Of a stretch of 64,000 nucleotides of DNA, positions 42,327 through 50,493 are shown piece after piece. A program made the position numbers and the translations under genes. The notes beneath the pieces are model-generated. The model was not told the DNA's origin and made no database searches. It was given only the letters and a program-made list of their open reading frames with translations. Positions within the stretch are counted from its first letter, which is position 1, and every line of letters begins with the position of its first letter. Origin of the DNA: WTGU01 sp965242855 (lineage in GTDB: Bacteria > Pseudomonadota > Alphaproteobacteria > UBA828); assembly GCA_965242855.1 (NCBI GenBank), contig OZ251509.1:2046001-2110000 (forward strand). Reading direction: 5' to 3'.

Positions 42327-42544
42327 GGTGCCGCCCCCTCCCTCCGCGCCGGCGGGTCCGCGACGGGCTTTGCGCTCAGGGCCACCCACGAACGCGCAAG
42401 GCCGGATACGGGCCTGCACACGACCGGAGCTCCCCACGGCCGGCGGAGATCACCGGCGGGTCCGGCGAACCGGACGCCCATCGGCCGCTCAGAAGTCACG
42501 ACGCGCAAAAAGGCGGCGTCGTACCGGCTGGCTCAGGATCCCGC

Positions 42545-42564
42545 GGGGGGGGGGGGGGGGGGGG
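42545..42564. repeat. 20-nt poly-G tract upstream of giant gene B
   Basis: An uninterrupted run of 20 G on plus (C on the coding strand), 219 nt upstream of the GTG start at 42326. It has the same base and strand orientation as the 17-nt tract before giant gene A. At this distance it lies in the promoter or untranslated leader. It could modulate expression by slippage, or could be a base-calling or assembly artefact of GC-rich DNA. Confidence 0.8.
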
Positions 42565-43230
42565 AATGAGCCTGACCAGCTCGGGAGCCGGCCGGATGTC
42601 TCCATGAATCAATATGTCGTCGTATACCCTCCATGGTGCATCTCTCCGATTTCTCCCCCGTCAGCTGCGTCGATTGCCCTCCGGCTCCACCGCGTGGCGG
42701 CGGATCTCCGATCATTGAAACTACCATATTGTCTCGTATCCAGTCCATCGAAAGGAGACCTCCGCATAAAGTCGGATTGCAGGAATTTTGTTGGGAAAGG
42801 CGGGTTCGATTGCGGATTTGGGTGCTGGATTGGGCTTCGAAGCGTCGATGATGCGTTGATTTCACCATCCATGCCGGTTGCGTTCGAGCGCGTCGGCGTC
42901 GGGGACGAACATCGAGACTTTCAGGAGACGATCTTGGTGACGCAGCCGAGGCGCTTGAGCACCGGGAGGCCGCTATCGGCCCGGCCCCTCGACCTCGATG
43001 CGGTCGGCAAAGGCGATCCGGCGCCGGGCCAGCCGCCGGTCGTTGGCGAGGGGAAGGCTTCGCCGCGGCACCCGCTTCTTCAATATCCGCGCCTCACCGA
43101 TTGAACCAATCCTTCCGCTCGTGTCCCGCGCGCCGCCGGGAGACCGTGTTGGGCCGTGAGCGGGGCGGCGGTCGGGTGTCCGCGAGGGCGTCCCCGCCGC
43201 TCCAACCACGGACCAGGCGGAGACGGAACC
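42565..43230. other. intergenic stretch, lower GC in part, no recognised gene
   Basis: Between giant gene B and the first plus-strand element gene. The section around 42600-42880 is less GC-rich than its surroundings. On minus, short open stretches (for instance one ending EVEGPGR at about 42973) look like debris but match no family I know. The segment probably carries promoters in both directions. Confidence 0.4.
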
Positions 43231-43551
43231 ATGCGGACGGCAGCCATCCCCCATCGCGACACGCAGACTTTCCTCACCCACATCTTCGGCCCCGGCCTCG
43301 ACGACGACCGCTACCTGGTCGAGCGCTTCCGGTCCATGGCCGACGGCGAGATACGCCGCCGGGCAGGCGCCGAGCCGCCGGCGAAGGGCCGGCGCAAGGC
43401 GAAGGGGGAGATCGCGTCCCTGCGGGCGGTCCAGCGGATGCGTCCTGCGCGCAACGAGATCATCGTCTGCACCGGAATGCGCCTCAAGGGCGGCGTCCAG
43501 TACTGGGGCGACCTCGCCACCGGCCTGTTCGTGGAGCGCAAGCGGGGCTGA
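43231..43551 (+). CDS. hypothetical protein of the element
   Basis: 106 aa, ATG at 43231 with a GGAGACGGAACC leader. It begins MRTAAIPHRDTQTFLTHIFG and carries a basic central stretch (AKGRRKAKGE) and a C-terminal VQYWGDLATGLFVERKRG segment. There is no signal peptide or membrane segment. I do not recognise the family. Its place at the head of the plus-strand block, 86 bp before the Zn-ribbon protein and separated from it by a strong hairpin, suggests it belongs to the same mobile-element backbone. Confidence 0.55.
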   Translation: MRTAAIPHRDTQTFLTHIFGPGLDDDRYLVERFRSMADGEIRRRAGAEPPAKGRRKAKGEIASLRAVQRMRPARNEIIVCTGMRLKGGVQYWGDLATGLFVERKRG

Positions 43552-43565
43552 GCGGCGTTCTCCGG

Positions 43566-43599
43566 GGACGCCCGGCCGGCCCGCGCCGGCCGGACGTCC
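43566..43599 (+). terminator. GC-rich hairpin after the 106-aa gene
   Basis: GGACG-c-CCGGCCGGC pairs with GCCGGCCGG-a-CGTCC around a 4-nt loop (one C/A mismatch). There is no T run, only TTCG, so it may be a weak terminator or an mRNA-stabilising hairpin in the gap before the Zn-ribbon gene. Confidence 0.35.
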
Positions 43600-43637
43600 T
43601 TCGCCTGGACTTCAACCCCGACCGGGAGGACGCCGCC

Positions 43638-44654
43638 ATGGCCTACAGGAACCCCGAGGAGGGCCGCGCGCGCGACCGGGAACGGTTCCGGCGGCGCACC
43701 GCCGAGCGTATCGCCCAGGGCCTGTGCCCGAAGTGCGGCAAGGCGCCGCCCGAACCCGAACGCCGGCTGTGCGCGCCCTGCGCCGAGAAGCGGCGCGCCG
43801 CCGAGCGCGTCCGGGACGCGAAGCGCAGGGCCGCCGGCAAGCCCCGCTACAGGAACCCCGAGAAGGAACGCACGCGCGACCGGGAACGGTTCCGGCGGCA
43901 CACTGCCGAGCGCATCGTCCGGGGCTTGTGCCCGAAGTGCGGCAAGGCGCCGCTCGCGCCCGATCGCACCTTGTGCCGGCACTGCATCGAGAAGCGGCGT
44001 GCGGCCGAGCGCGCCCGGTATGCGAAGGCCAAGGCCGCAGGCAAGCTCTACGGCGGGCGAGACCCGAAGGAGCGGCGGCGCAACGCGCGCGGCAGGACCA
44101 GGCGGCGCTACGATGCCCGCTGCGAGGCCGGCCTGTGCACCCGGTGCGGCCTGCGCCCGCCGGTCGAGGGCCACACGGCCTGCGAGCCGTGCCGCGATGC
44201 GAGACGCGCGGTCGAACGGGAACGGTATGCCGCGCGTCGTGCGGGCGGCCTGTGCGGTCGATGCGGGGAGACCGCGTTCGACGGCGCCTCGCGCTGCGGC
44301 CGCTGCGCCGCGCTGGAGGCCGGGGGCCATCGGCGGAAGAACGCCGCCGGCCGCAAGCGCTACGCCGAGCGACGGGCGCGGGGGCTCTGCACCGACTGCG
44401 GACGGCCCTCGCGGGGGGCGGCAAGATGCGACCCCTGCGCGCGCCGGTCCTATGAGCGCTCGGGCCACTTCTGCGGCCTCCCCCTCTGGCCGGCCCGGTA
44501 CACGGTCATCGAGATCGCGACGGGCGAGGAGCACGGGACGTTCGAGAGCCCGTCCGAGGTTGCCGCCTGCCTGGCCTTCGCCAAGTTGTCCTTCGATCAG
44601 GTTGAGGTGCTCGGCGACGTCTCGCCCATGCAGCGCTTCGCGGCCTGGTCGTAG
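43638..44654 (+). CDS. multi-zinc-ribbon protein (five CxxC...CxxC modules)
   Basis: 338 aa, ATG at 43638 with GGGAGGA upstream. Five consecutive modules each contain two C-x2-C pairs: LCPKCG with LCAPC, LCPKCG with LCRHC, LCTRCG with ACEPC, LCGRCG with RCGRC, and LCTDCG with RCDPC. They are separated by highly basic helices rich in R and K. The first two modules are near copies, indicating internal duplication. The last 70 residues are cysteine-poor (IEIATGEEHGTFESPSEV). Probably a nucleic-acid-binding protein of plasmid or element origin; the specific role is unknown. Confidence 0.7.
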   Translation: MAYRNPEEGRARDRERFRRRTAERIAQGLCPKCGKAPPEPERRLCAPCAEKRRAAERVRDAKRRAAGKPRYRNPEKERTRDRERFRRHTAERIVRGLCPKCGKAPLAPDRTLCRHCIEKRRAAERARYAKAKAAGKLYGGRDPKERRRNARGRTRRRYDARCEAGLCTRCGLRPPVEGHTACEPCRDARRAVERERYAARRAGGLCGRCGETAFDGASRCGRCAALEAGGHRRKNAAGRKRYAERRARGLCTDCGRPSRGAARCDPCARRSYERSGHFCGLPLWPARYTVIEIATGEEHGTFESPSEVAACLAFAKLSFDQVEVLGDVSPMQRFAAWS

Positions 44655-44902
44655 CCGCTCACGTCACGAGAGAGCGATCCGCGGGCCGGGCTGGCCCCAA
44701 ACCTGCCACGGTCGCGCGGCAAGTCCCGCAGGGAGCCACGCGGGTTGCCCGCCTTGCCCGGAGTGATCGGTAAAGACCTTGACCCCGATCGCGGGGCCGG
44801 AAAGGGGAGGAAGGGAAAGCCAGGAGGAGGGCGAACGCCTCGGGGCGGGAGGGAGCCTCCCACCCGGCGGCGTTCCCGAACCCTCCACCGCAGGAGCTTT
44901 CC

Positions 44903-45073
44903 ATGTTCGATGACCACTTCGAGACACCGCCCGCCGCCGTCACCGGCTTCGCCGACGGCGACGACCTCCCGCCCCCCTTCGCCGGCGACGGGCTGCTGGC
45001 CGAGATCGGACTTTCGGGCCGTGCCATCCGTGAACTCCGGGGCTTCCCTCCCGGGGCCTGCGCGGACGGATGA
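44903..45073 (+). CDS. small acidic hypothetical protein
   Basis: 56 aa, ATG at 44903 preceded by AGGAG at 7-nt spacing, stop TGA at 45071. Sequence begins MFDDHFETPPAAV and ends ELRGFPPGACADG; acidic and proline-rich in the middle. The good ribosome site and its position 105 bp before ssb support it as real. No family recognised. It may be a small partner protein in the replication/SSB segment of the element. Confidence 0.5.
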   Translation: MFDDHFETPPAAVTGFADGDDLPPPFAGDGLLAEIGLSGRAIRELRGFPPGACADG

Positions 45074-45178
45074 CGAGAGGGAAAGGGAAGGTTCGAGGGG
45101 GTGAATGGGAAGGGGATCGAGAGAGACCGGCCCGTTCGCCAACCCAACGTCATCAACCAGGACCACAAGGAGATCGTC

Positions 45179-45643
45179 ATGTTCGGATTGAACCGCGCGC
45201 AGGTGATCGGGCGCCTCGGCGCCGACGCCATCGTCAACCACCTCGCCTCCGGCGGCAGGGTCGCGAACCTCAGCATCGCCACCGACGAGGGTTACATCGA
45301 CAAGGCCAGCGGGGAGCGCCGCGAGCGCACGGAGTGGCACCGGGTGGTGACCTTCCAGGAGGGTCTGATCGGGATGCTGGAGAAGCACGCGCGGAAGGGC
45401 CGTCTGGTCTATGTCGAGGGCAAGCTGCAGACCCGCCGGTGGCGCAAGGAGGGCGAGGGGAGCGACCGCTACTCGACCGAGATCATGCTGGTCCCGGGCG
45501 GTCGTGTGCAGTTCCTCGACAAGCCCAACGGCGCCCCCGCCCCGGCGGCGGAGCCGGCGACGGCGCCCGCCGGCGGCGAGGCCGCGAAGGTCGCCGCCGA
45601 GACCCCGGCGGCGGGCGAGACCGGCGACGAAATCCCGTTCTAG
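45179..45643 (+). CDS. ssb: single-stranded DNA-binding protein
   Basis: 154 aa, ATG at 45179, with AGGAG 7 nt upstream; an in-frame ATG at 45101 lacks such a site. The OB-fold covers about residues 1-110 with the hallmarks LNRAQVIGRLGAD, VANLSIATDE, TEWHRVVTF, VYVEGKLQTRRW and STEIML. An Ala/Pro/Glu-rich linker follows and the chain ends GDEIPF, the conserved acidic SSB tail that recruits partner proteins. It would coat single-stranded DNA during transfer or replication of the element. An intrinsic terminator follows directly. Confidence 0.95.
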   Translation: MFGLNRAQVIGRLGADAIVNHLASGGRVANLSIATDEGYIDKASGERRERTEWHRVVTFQEGLIGMLEKHARKGRLVYVEGKLQTRRWRKEGEGSDRYSTEIMLVPGGRVQFLDKPNGAPAPAAEPATAPAGGEAAKVAAETPAAGETGDEIPF

Positions 45644-45669
45644 CGGACCTTCCTCTCCTCCCTCTCGAC

Positions 45670-45703
45670 GGGGCCGGCGCCTTGCGGCGTCGGCCCCCTT
45701 TTT
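45670..45703 (+). terminator. rho-independent terminator after ssb
   Basis: GGGGCCGGCGCC pairs with GGCGTCGGCCCC (12 bp, one G-T pair) around a TTGC loop and is followed by CTTTTT. It sits 27 nt past the ssb stop codon and should end that transcript. Confidence 0.8.
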
Positions 45704-45807
45704 GCCCCCCGCTCGGAGGCCATCGCCTCTCGCCTTCGTCCGGCGCGCAAGCGAAAGGCAGAGCGAAGCGGTGCGTCGAGTGCGACGAGTTCGCATTGGA
45801 GAGCATC

Positions 45808-46368
45808 ATGAGCATCTTCGAGCAGGGGGCGGCGATCGTCCCCGACTGCATCACCGAGGCCGAGGAGCGCCGCATCCTCTACCGCATCGACCGGGCGCCC
45901 TGGTCCGACGACCTCGGACGCAGGGTGCAGCAGTACGGGTTCCGCTACGACTACCGGAACCACGATCCGAACCGGCGCGCTCCCGCAGCCGAGTTCCCGC
46001 GCTGGGCCGAGGTCATGGCCCGGCGTCTCCTGCCCCTGTTCGACGGCGTGACACCCGAGCAGTGCATCGTGAACGAGTACCGCCCCGGACAGGGGATCGG
46101 GATGCACGCCGACCACGCGGCGTTCGGCCCGGTGATCGTGTCGCTCTCGCTCGGCGCCGCATGGCGGATGCAGTTCCGGCGGCGCAGCGTCCGGCCCTAT
46201 CGCCGCGAGGGCCTGCCCTCCGACGAGTTCGCCGTGCTACCCCGCCGCTCCGCGCTGGTCCTGCGCGGCGCCGCGCGGCGGGACTGGATGCACGGCATCG
46301 ACCGTGCGGCCAACGCCCGGCGGCGGACCACGCGCGTCTCCGCGACCTTCCGGACGCTCGCCGGATAG
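45808..46368 (+). CDS. AlkB-like 2-oxoglutarate/Fe(II)-dependent dioxygenase
   Basis: 186 aa, ATG at 45808 with GGAG upstream. The double-stranded beta-helix core shows VNEYRPGQGIGMHADH, with the iron ligands H100 and D102, the third ligand H162 in RDWMHGI, and the 2-oxoglutarate-binding arginines in RRRTTRVSATFR (around 172-182). This family oxidatively demethylates alkylated bases in DNA or RNA. Phage and plasmid copies are common and may protect single-stranded transferred DNA. It follows the SSB terminator, so it probably has its own promoter within 45704-45800. Confidence 0.85.
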   Translation: MSIFEQGAAIVPDCITEAEERRILYRIDRAPWSDDLGRRVQQYGFRYDYRNHDPNRRAPAAEFPRWAEVMARRLLPLFDGVTPEQCIVNEYRPGQGIGMHADHAAFGPVIVSLSLGAAWRMQFRRRSVRPYRREGLPSDEFAVLPRRSALVLRGAARRDWMHGIDRAANARRRTTRVSATFRTLAG

Positions 46369-46517
46369 CCCGCTCCACGGGCCCCGCTCCGCCCGAGGAA
46401 GGGCGGCGGCGCTTGCGCTTCGTGCATCGATCCCCATCGCCGCGCGATCGCCGTGCGCCGGCGAGAGGGGCGGGGCGGGCCGGGACGGTGCGTCCCGCAA
46501 TGCCGGAGGGAGCCGCC

Positions 46518-47495
46518 ATGAACGCCACCGCCATCGCCGCCGCCCTCGCCGGGCGCGCCGAGCAGGTCTGCCGGCGCTACCTTCCCGACGGTCGCAGGCA
46601 GGGCCGCTACTGGACCGCCGGCGACGTCCACGGCGCCAGGGGCCGCTCTCTCTTCGTCCGCCTCGCCCCTCCCGGCCTCCCCGGCAAGTGGACCGACGCC
46701 GCCACCGGCGAGCACGGCGATCTCCTCGACCTCATCCGCATCGGCATCGGCGCGACCTCTCTCCGCCCAGCCCTTGATGAAGCACGCGCCTTCCTCGCCG
46801 TGCCGGCGGTCCCCGCCGGCGGCGAGGCCGCCGCATACGACCGCGTACAGGCCGCACGCCGCCTCTGGCGCGCGTGCCGCGCCATCGACGGCACCCATGC
46901 CGAGGCCTACCTCCGGGCCCGCGCCATCCACCGATGCCGCTTCCCCTCGCTCCGCTTCCATCCCGCCCTCAACTACCGAGACCGGCGCGGCTTCCGGCGC
47001 CTGCCGGCGCTGGTCGCCGTCGTCGCCGGCGACGACGGCGCCATCGGCGGTATTCACCGCACCTGGCTCGACCCGGACACACCCGCCAAGGCCGCGGTCT
47101 CATCTCCGCGCAAGGCCCTCGGCCGCGTCCATGGCCGCGCCGTCCGCTTCGGCAGCCTCCACCACGGAACCCTGCTGGTCGGCGAGGGCATCGAGACCGT
47201 GCTCTCCCTGGTTACGGCGGTCCCCGCCATCCCCGCCGCCGCCGCCCTCTCGGCCGGAAGCCTCGCCGCCTTCGCCCCGCCCGCCGGCCTCGCCCGCCTC
47301 GTCGTCGCCCGCGACAACGACCCCGAGGGCGCACGCGCCGCCCAACGCCTCCGGCGGCGCTGTCGGGGCCTTGGCATCTCCACCGCCGTCATCGTCCCCG
47401 AGCGCGGCGACTTCAACGACGACCTGATCGCCTTCGGTCCGCAAGCGCTCGCCGCCAGGGTCGCGCCCCTGTTCCATCCCATCCACCGATGCTGA
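46518..47495 (+). CDS. Toprim-domain primase-like protein of conjugative elements
   Basis: 325 aa, ATG at 46518 with GGAGGGAGCC upstream. The N-terminal half (WTAGDVHGARGRSLFVRL, KWTDAATGEHGDLLDLI) is the degenerate primase/zinc-domain region seen in such plasmid proteins (DUF7146 type). The C-terminal Toprim domain has LLVGEGIETVLSL (E223) and LVVARDNDPEGA (D266, D268), the metal-binding acidic residues. Homologues are annotated as Toprim or DNA primase-like proteins on alphaproteobacterial plasmids, probably acting in initiation on single-stranded DNA. Separated from the upstream AlkB-like gene by 149 bp. Confidence 0.85.
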   Translation: MNATAIAAALAGRAEQVCRRYLPDGRRQGRYWTAGDVHGARGRSLFVRLAPPGLPGKWTDAATGEHGDLLDLIRIGIGATSLRPALDEARAFLAVPAVPAGGEAAAYDRVQAARRLWRACRAIDGTHAEAYLRARAIHRCRFPSLRFHPALNYRDRRGFRRLPALVAVVAGDDGAIGGIHRTWLDPDTPAKAAVSSPRKALGRVHGRAVRFGSLHHGTLLVGEGIETVLSLVTAVPAIPAAAALSAGSLAAFAPPAGLARLVVARDNDPEGARAAQRLRRRCRGLGISTAVIVPERGDFNDDLIAFGPQALAARVAPLFHPIHRC

Positions 47496-47518
47496 ACCGC
47501 AGAAGCACGGCCGTGCCG

Positions 47519-47545
47519 CATCGCGGTCAAACAACGACCGCGATG
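47519..47545 (+). terminator. perfect hairpin after the Toprim gene
   Basis: CATCGCGGTC pairs exactly with GACCGCGATG around a 7-nt loop, 24 nt after the stop codon. There is no T run, so it is a candidate factor-dependent terminator or mRNA-end hairpin only. A second short palindrome (GCACGGCCGTGC) lies at about 47505-47516. Confidence 0.35.
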
Positions 47546-47745
47546 TAGCAAGCATCAAGGCCGTTTCGGGGACCGGGACGATGCCGACGAGCGGGCGTCC
47601 TTGCTTCCGCGATCCGAGCAGGCGGGACCGGCGTTGGAGGAAGAGAAGAGCGAAGAAGAGGACGATCGCCGGGAGGCTGGAAGAGGAACCCAGTCTCCGG
47701 AGCGCAAACGCTCCGAAGCACGCAACGCCAACGCAGGAGATCGTC

Positions 47746-48684
47746 ATGAACACCTTCGATCGCGACGAAGACCACCACGAGCCGGGACACACCGCCTCCC
47801 CCACCGCCGCCGCCTGCGACGCCGCCAGGCTCTTCGGCGCAACACCCGCTCCCGACGAACACGACAACCGACCCGTCTGGGACGAGCACGGGGCTATCGC
47901 AGGCACCGAACAGGCTTTCCACGCCCTCGCTCAGGACATCGCACCCGACGGAACCCAACTCGCAGACGAGCGCGAGGCCCTCCTCTGGGGCTTCGTCAAT
48001 ACCTTCCACGCCCAGGTCCTGCGCCTCGACCGAGCCGTCGACAGAAGCGCCCCCGAGATGCGCGAACTCCAACGCGCTCAGGACGGAACCGAGGTCAAGG
48101 CATGGCAGCTCGAACGCCTCACCGAGCGCGCCCGCAACATCGGCGACCGACGCGACGCCTTCGAGAAGCTCCGTGACTTCGCCGCAAACGCCTACAAGGC
48201 CGAGACCGGACAGCAGTGGCGGCCACGGCACGGCTCACACACCAGCCACACCGGAAAGCTCACGTCCGCCGCTATCGACGCCCGAGACTTCATCCGCGCA
48301 CGCAAGGACCGGGAGACACGCGCACACCTCCCCGACGGAACCCTCGTCGCCGTCGCAGGCGGCAGGGAGGCCGAGGACGCCGACGCCATCTGGGCCGCTC
48401 TCGATCGCGTCAAGGCCCGACACACCGACATGGTCCTCCTCCACGGCGGCGGTCCCGGCGCCGAGCGCATCGCCGCCTCATGGGCCGAGCGCAACTGCGT
48501 CCACCAGATCGTCTGCAAGCCCGACTGGGACAGACACGGACGCGCCGCGCCCTTCCGGCGCAACGACGACCTCCTCAACCTCCTCCCCAAGGGCCTCGTC
48601 GCCTTCCCCGGCTCCGGCATCACCGAGAACCTCATCGACAAGGCACGCCAGCTCGGCATCCCCGTACACCGCGTCGCAGCCTGA
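47746..48684 (+). CDS. DUF2493 (SLOG-superfamily) protein
   Basis: 312 aa, ATG at 47746 with AGGAG 7 nt upstream, the same leader as ssb. The N-terminal 195 residues are hydrophilic and probably helical. The C-terminal domain (about 198-311) reads VAVAGGREAEDADAIW, MVLLHGGGPGAERIAASWA, then KPDW and VAFPGSGITENLIDKA. This is the Rossmann-like nucleotide-ligand fold of the DUF2493/SLOG family, recurrent on plasmids and near defence genes. SLOG domains are thought to bind or process nucleotide-derived ligands, but this member's role is unknown. A terminator follows. Confidence 0.8.
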   Translation: MNTFDRDEDHHEPGHTASPTAAACDAARLFGATPAPDEHDNRPVWDEHGAIAGTEQAFHALAQDIAPDGTQLADEREALLWGFVNTFHAQVLRLDRAVDRSAPEMRELQRAQDGTEVKAWQLERLTERARNIGDRRDAFEKLRDFAANAYKAETGQQWRPRHGSHTSHTGKLTSAAIDARDFIRARKDRETRAHLPDGTLVAVAGGREAEDADAIWAALDRVKARHTDMVLLHGGGPGAERIAASWAERNCVHQIVCKPDWDRHGRAAPFRRNDDLLNLLPKGLVAFPGSGITENLIDKARQLGIPVHRVAA

Positions 48685-48703
48685 GCGACACACCCACACC
48701 ACT

Positions 48704-48737
48704 GGGCCGGTCCCGCACCAGGGATCGGCCCTTCTTC
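48704..48737 (+). terminator. rho-independent-like terminator after the DUF2493 gene
   Basis: GGGCCGGTCCC pairs with GGGATCGGCCC (one G-T pair) around GCACCA and is followed by a pyrimidine run TTCTTCC. It begins 19 nt after the stop codon. Confidence 0.6.
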
Positions 48738-48845
48738 CTCGCCTCACCCCAGCGGAGGCCGCGCCGGCGGCAACGCCGTAAGGCGCCCCTGCGGGTGGAG
48801 ACAACGCGACTGCCCCGAAGAACACAATCCAAGGAGGAATGCGAG

Positions 48846-49181
48846 ATGCGCATCTGGAACAAGCGGACCGACCGAAACATCCCAAAGACCGCCGTCTATG
48901 TCGGACGGCCTACCCCATGGGCCAACCCCTTCGTCATCGGGCGCGACGGAGACCGAAAGACCGTCATCGCAAAGTACCGCCGATGGCTCTGGAAGCGCAT
49001 GCAGCAGGAGCGCATCGACCGCAACCAACTCGCCGCCCTCGCCGGCCTGGACCTCGTCTGCCACTGCGCCCCCAGGCCATGCCATGCCCAGGTCCTCGCT
49101 CGCGCAGCCCAATGGGAGCGGCGTCGGCGGAGCGACCGACGCGACGCCACCGAACCGGCGCAGCACCAACTCCCGCTGTAG
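48846..49181 (+). CDS. DUF4326 protein
   Basis: 111 aa, ATG at 48846, AGGAGG at 48833-48838 before it. It contains the family hallmark VYVGRPTPWANPFVIG near the N-terminus and LDLVCHCAPRPCHAQVLARA near the C-terminus, whose cysteine and histidines could bind a metal. DUF4326 proteins are small phage and plasmid proteins of unknown biochemical role. It is the last gene of the forward backbone block, about 800 bp before the RHH/Cas6-like/exonuclease operon. Confidence 0.8.
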   Translation: MRIWNKRTDRNIPKTAVYVGRPTPWANPFVIGRDGDRKTVIAKYRRWLWKRMQQERIDRNQLAALAGLDLVCHCAPRPCHAQVLARAAQWERRRRSDRRDATEPAQHQLPL

Positions 49182-49189
49182 GTTCGCCC

Positions 49190-49227
49190 CGAGAGAGCCG
49201 GTCCCCCTCACGGGAGCGGCTCTCTCG
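49190..49227 (+). terminator. long perfect hairpin after the DUF4326 gene
   Basis: CGAGAGAGCCG pairs exactly with CGGCTCTCTCG around a 16-nt loop, 8 nt after the stop codon. It lacks a T run; possibly a bidirectional or factor-dependent terminator. Confidence 0.4.
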
Positions 49228-49488
49228 CCGCGCGACGACCACCTGCATCGCCGCCGCCGACCACGCGGCCCACCGTCGCGACCGCACCGCACCGCTCCCC
49301 TCGCCCACCCGGGGCCCCAATCCCCTTTCTCCGCTCCCTGTGGTACTCTCTTCGGCATGGAAGCCGTCTCCAACTCACACCGAACGCAGCACGCTGCAAG
49401 GTGTTGAAAAGGATGCGAAAACGTGCGCTTGACCGCGCCCCGCCATGACCGATCACAGCCCCGCGCGCGCCTGTCAGGCCGGAGTGAG

Positions 49489-49678
49489 TGCGTCGCTTTT
49501 TGCGTCGCACGGTTGATCCCGGGAGCATACATGAACGATAGCAATGGCTTGGGCGTCACACATGCGTCACACGCCGGCCTCCGAAGGCTGTAGGAAACAG
49601 CCTCCTTCACCGCCCGCGTCGCATTGTGCGTCGCAGCCACACCTGCGCGGGACTACGAATGGTGGCATTCTGCGTCGC
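49489..49678. repeat. iteron-like cluster of NGCGTCRC repeats
   Basis: Seven copies of an 8-mer (TGCGTCGC or close variants) start at 49489, 49501, 49552, 49563, 49615, 49627 and 49671. Six form three pairs 11-12 bp apart, and the pairs recur exactly every 63 bp. The cluster lies in about 800 bp of non-coding DNA upstream of the RHH gene. It could be a replication origin (iterons), a partition site, or operators for the RHH protein. The rest of 49228-49983 shows no gene. Confidence 0.6.
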
Positions 49679-49983
49679 TTCCCGCACGGCCTACCCGGCG
49701 CCCTCCTGCGGCCCGTTCGGACCGGGATTGCGCTCAAATCGGCAACCATCCATTCCAAAACGGGGCAGGAACGAAGCGGTCGCGTTCACTGTCGGCACGA
49801 CAAGGGCGGCGAAATGGCTCGCGTGGGTCATCGAACCTGCCCCAAATCCTCCCGATGCTCATGCGATTCGTTGCGGGTTGCGGTACTGTCCGGTGGGAAA
49901 TTCGTGGGCTGCCCGCGCCGATCGGTGCCCGAATGCGGCGGGATGCCGACCGAGATGCGCAACGAAGCGGGAGGGGGAACGCG

Positions 49984-50352
49984 GTGGCCGGGACCGTCAA
50001 CAAGCACATTCGCATCGACGGGGAGATATGGGAGCGCCTCGAAGCGGCGGCGAAGGATTGCGAGACCACGGCCAACCGACTGCTCGCCGAGCTTGCCGCG
50101 CAGTGGCTGGAGAACCGTGAATGGCCACGGACCGACGTGCAGATCCAGGTTGCCCGGTCGTCCCTGTTCACGGCGCAGGCCATCGCACGCGACATGATCG
50201 CGGCAGGACGCGAGAAGGAAGTCGAGGAAATCCGTAACTCCATCTCAACCATCGTGCCCGACATCGACGAGAAACCGCCCATGCCGGAGCAGGATGGTGC
50301 GCGAGACGGTTCTGCTCATGAGCATCTGGGCAGGATGCATAAAGGTCCATGA
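49984..50352 (+). CDS. ribbon-helix-helix DNA-binding protein
   Basis: 122 aa from GTG at 49984, preceded by GGAGG at about 8-nt spacing. The N-terminal KHIRIDGEIWERLEAAAKDC, then TTANRLLAELAAQWL, has the beta-strand/two-helix pattern of RHH (CopG/Arc) proteins. The C-terminal half is charged (AGREKEVEEIRNSISTIV), possibly for oligomerisation. It heads an operon in which the next gene starts 1 nt after its stop, so it may autoregulate or bind the repeat cluster upstream. A plasmid mobilisation accessory role is an alternative. Confidence 0.65.
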   Translation: MAGTVNKHIRIDGEIWERLEAAAKDCETTANRLLAELAAQWLENREWPRTDVQIQVARSSLFTAQAIARDMIAAGREKEVEEIRNSISTIVPDIDEKPPMPEQDGARDGSAHEHLGRMHKGP

Positions 50353-50353
50353 T

Positions 50354-50488
50354 ATGAACCAGCCGCTCGATATCTTCTTCCGCGTGGTCGGCGCAAAAGT
50401 GCCCGCCGACCACGGCTATGCGCTGTTCGGCGCGCTCTTCCGCATCTTGGAGGCGGAGGACGATCGCTGGCGGGCCAAGGACCGATAA
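50354..50488 (+). CDS. 44-aa protein resembling the N-terminus of Cas6 (Cmx6 / type I-MYXAN family)
   Basis: The chain (LDIFFRVVGAKVPADHGYAL, then FGALFRILEAE) matches from memory the opening of Cas6 proteins of the Cmx6/MYXAN family, where a beta-strand is followed by a PADHGYxLxxAL helix. A full Cas6 has about 200 or more residues; here a TAA at 50486 ends the chain after the first strand and helix of the ferredoxin-like fold, and no continuation is seen in other frames because the exonuclease gene begins 5 nt later. It starts 1 nt after the RHH stop. It is either a relic or a domesticated mini-protein. No catalytic residues are expected in this segment. Confidence 0.5.
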   Translation: MNQPLDIFFRVVGAKVPADHGYALFGALFRILEAEDDRWRAKDR

Positions 50489-50493
50489 TAGTC

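Noticed and set aside
42327..42437. ATG at 42437 as the start of giant gene B
   Set aside because: It would put 37 basic residues before the signal peptide; the GTG at 42326 has a ribosome site identical in style to giant gene A.
43101..43637. In-frame upstream extension of the Zn-ribbon gene
   Set aside because: It would overlap the separate 106-aa gene and has arginine-rich shadow composition; the ATG at 43638 has a strong ribosome site.
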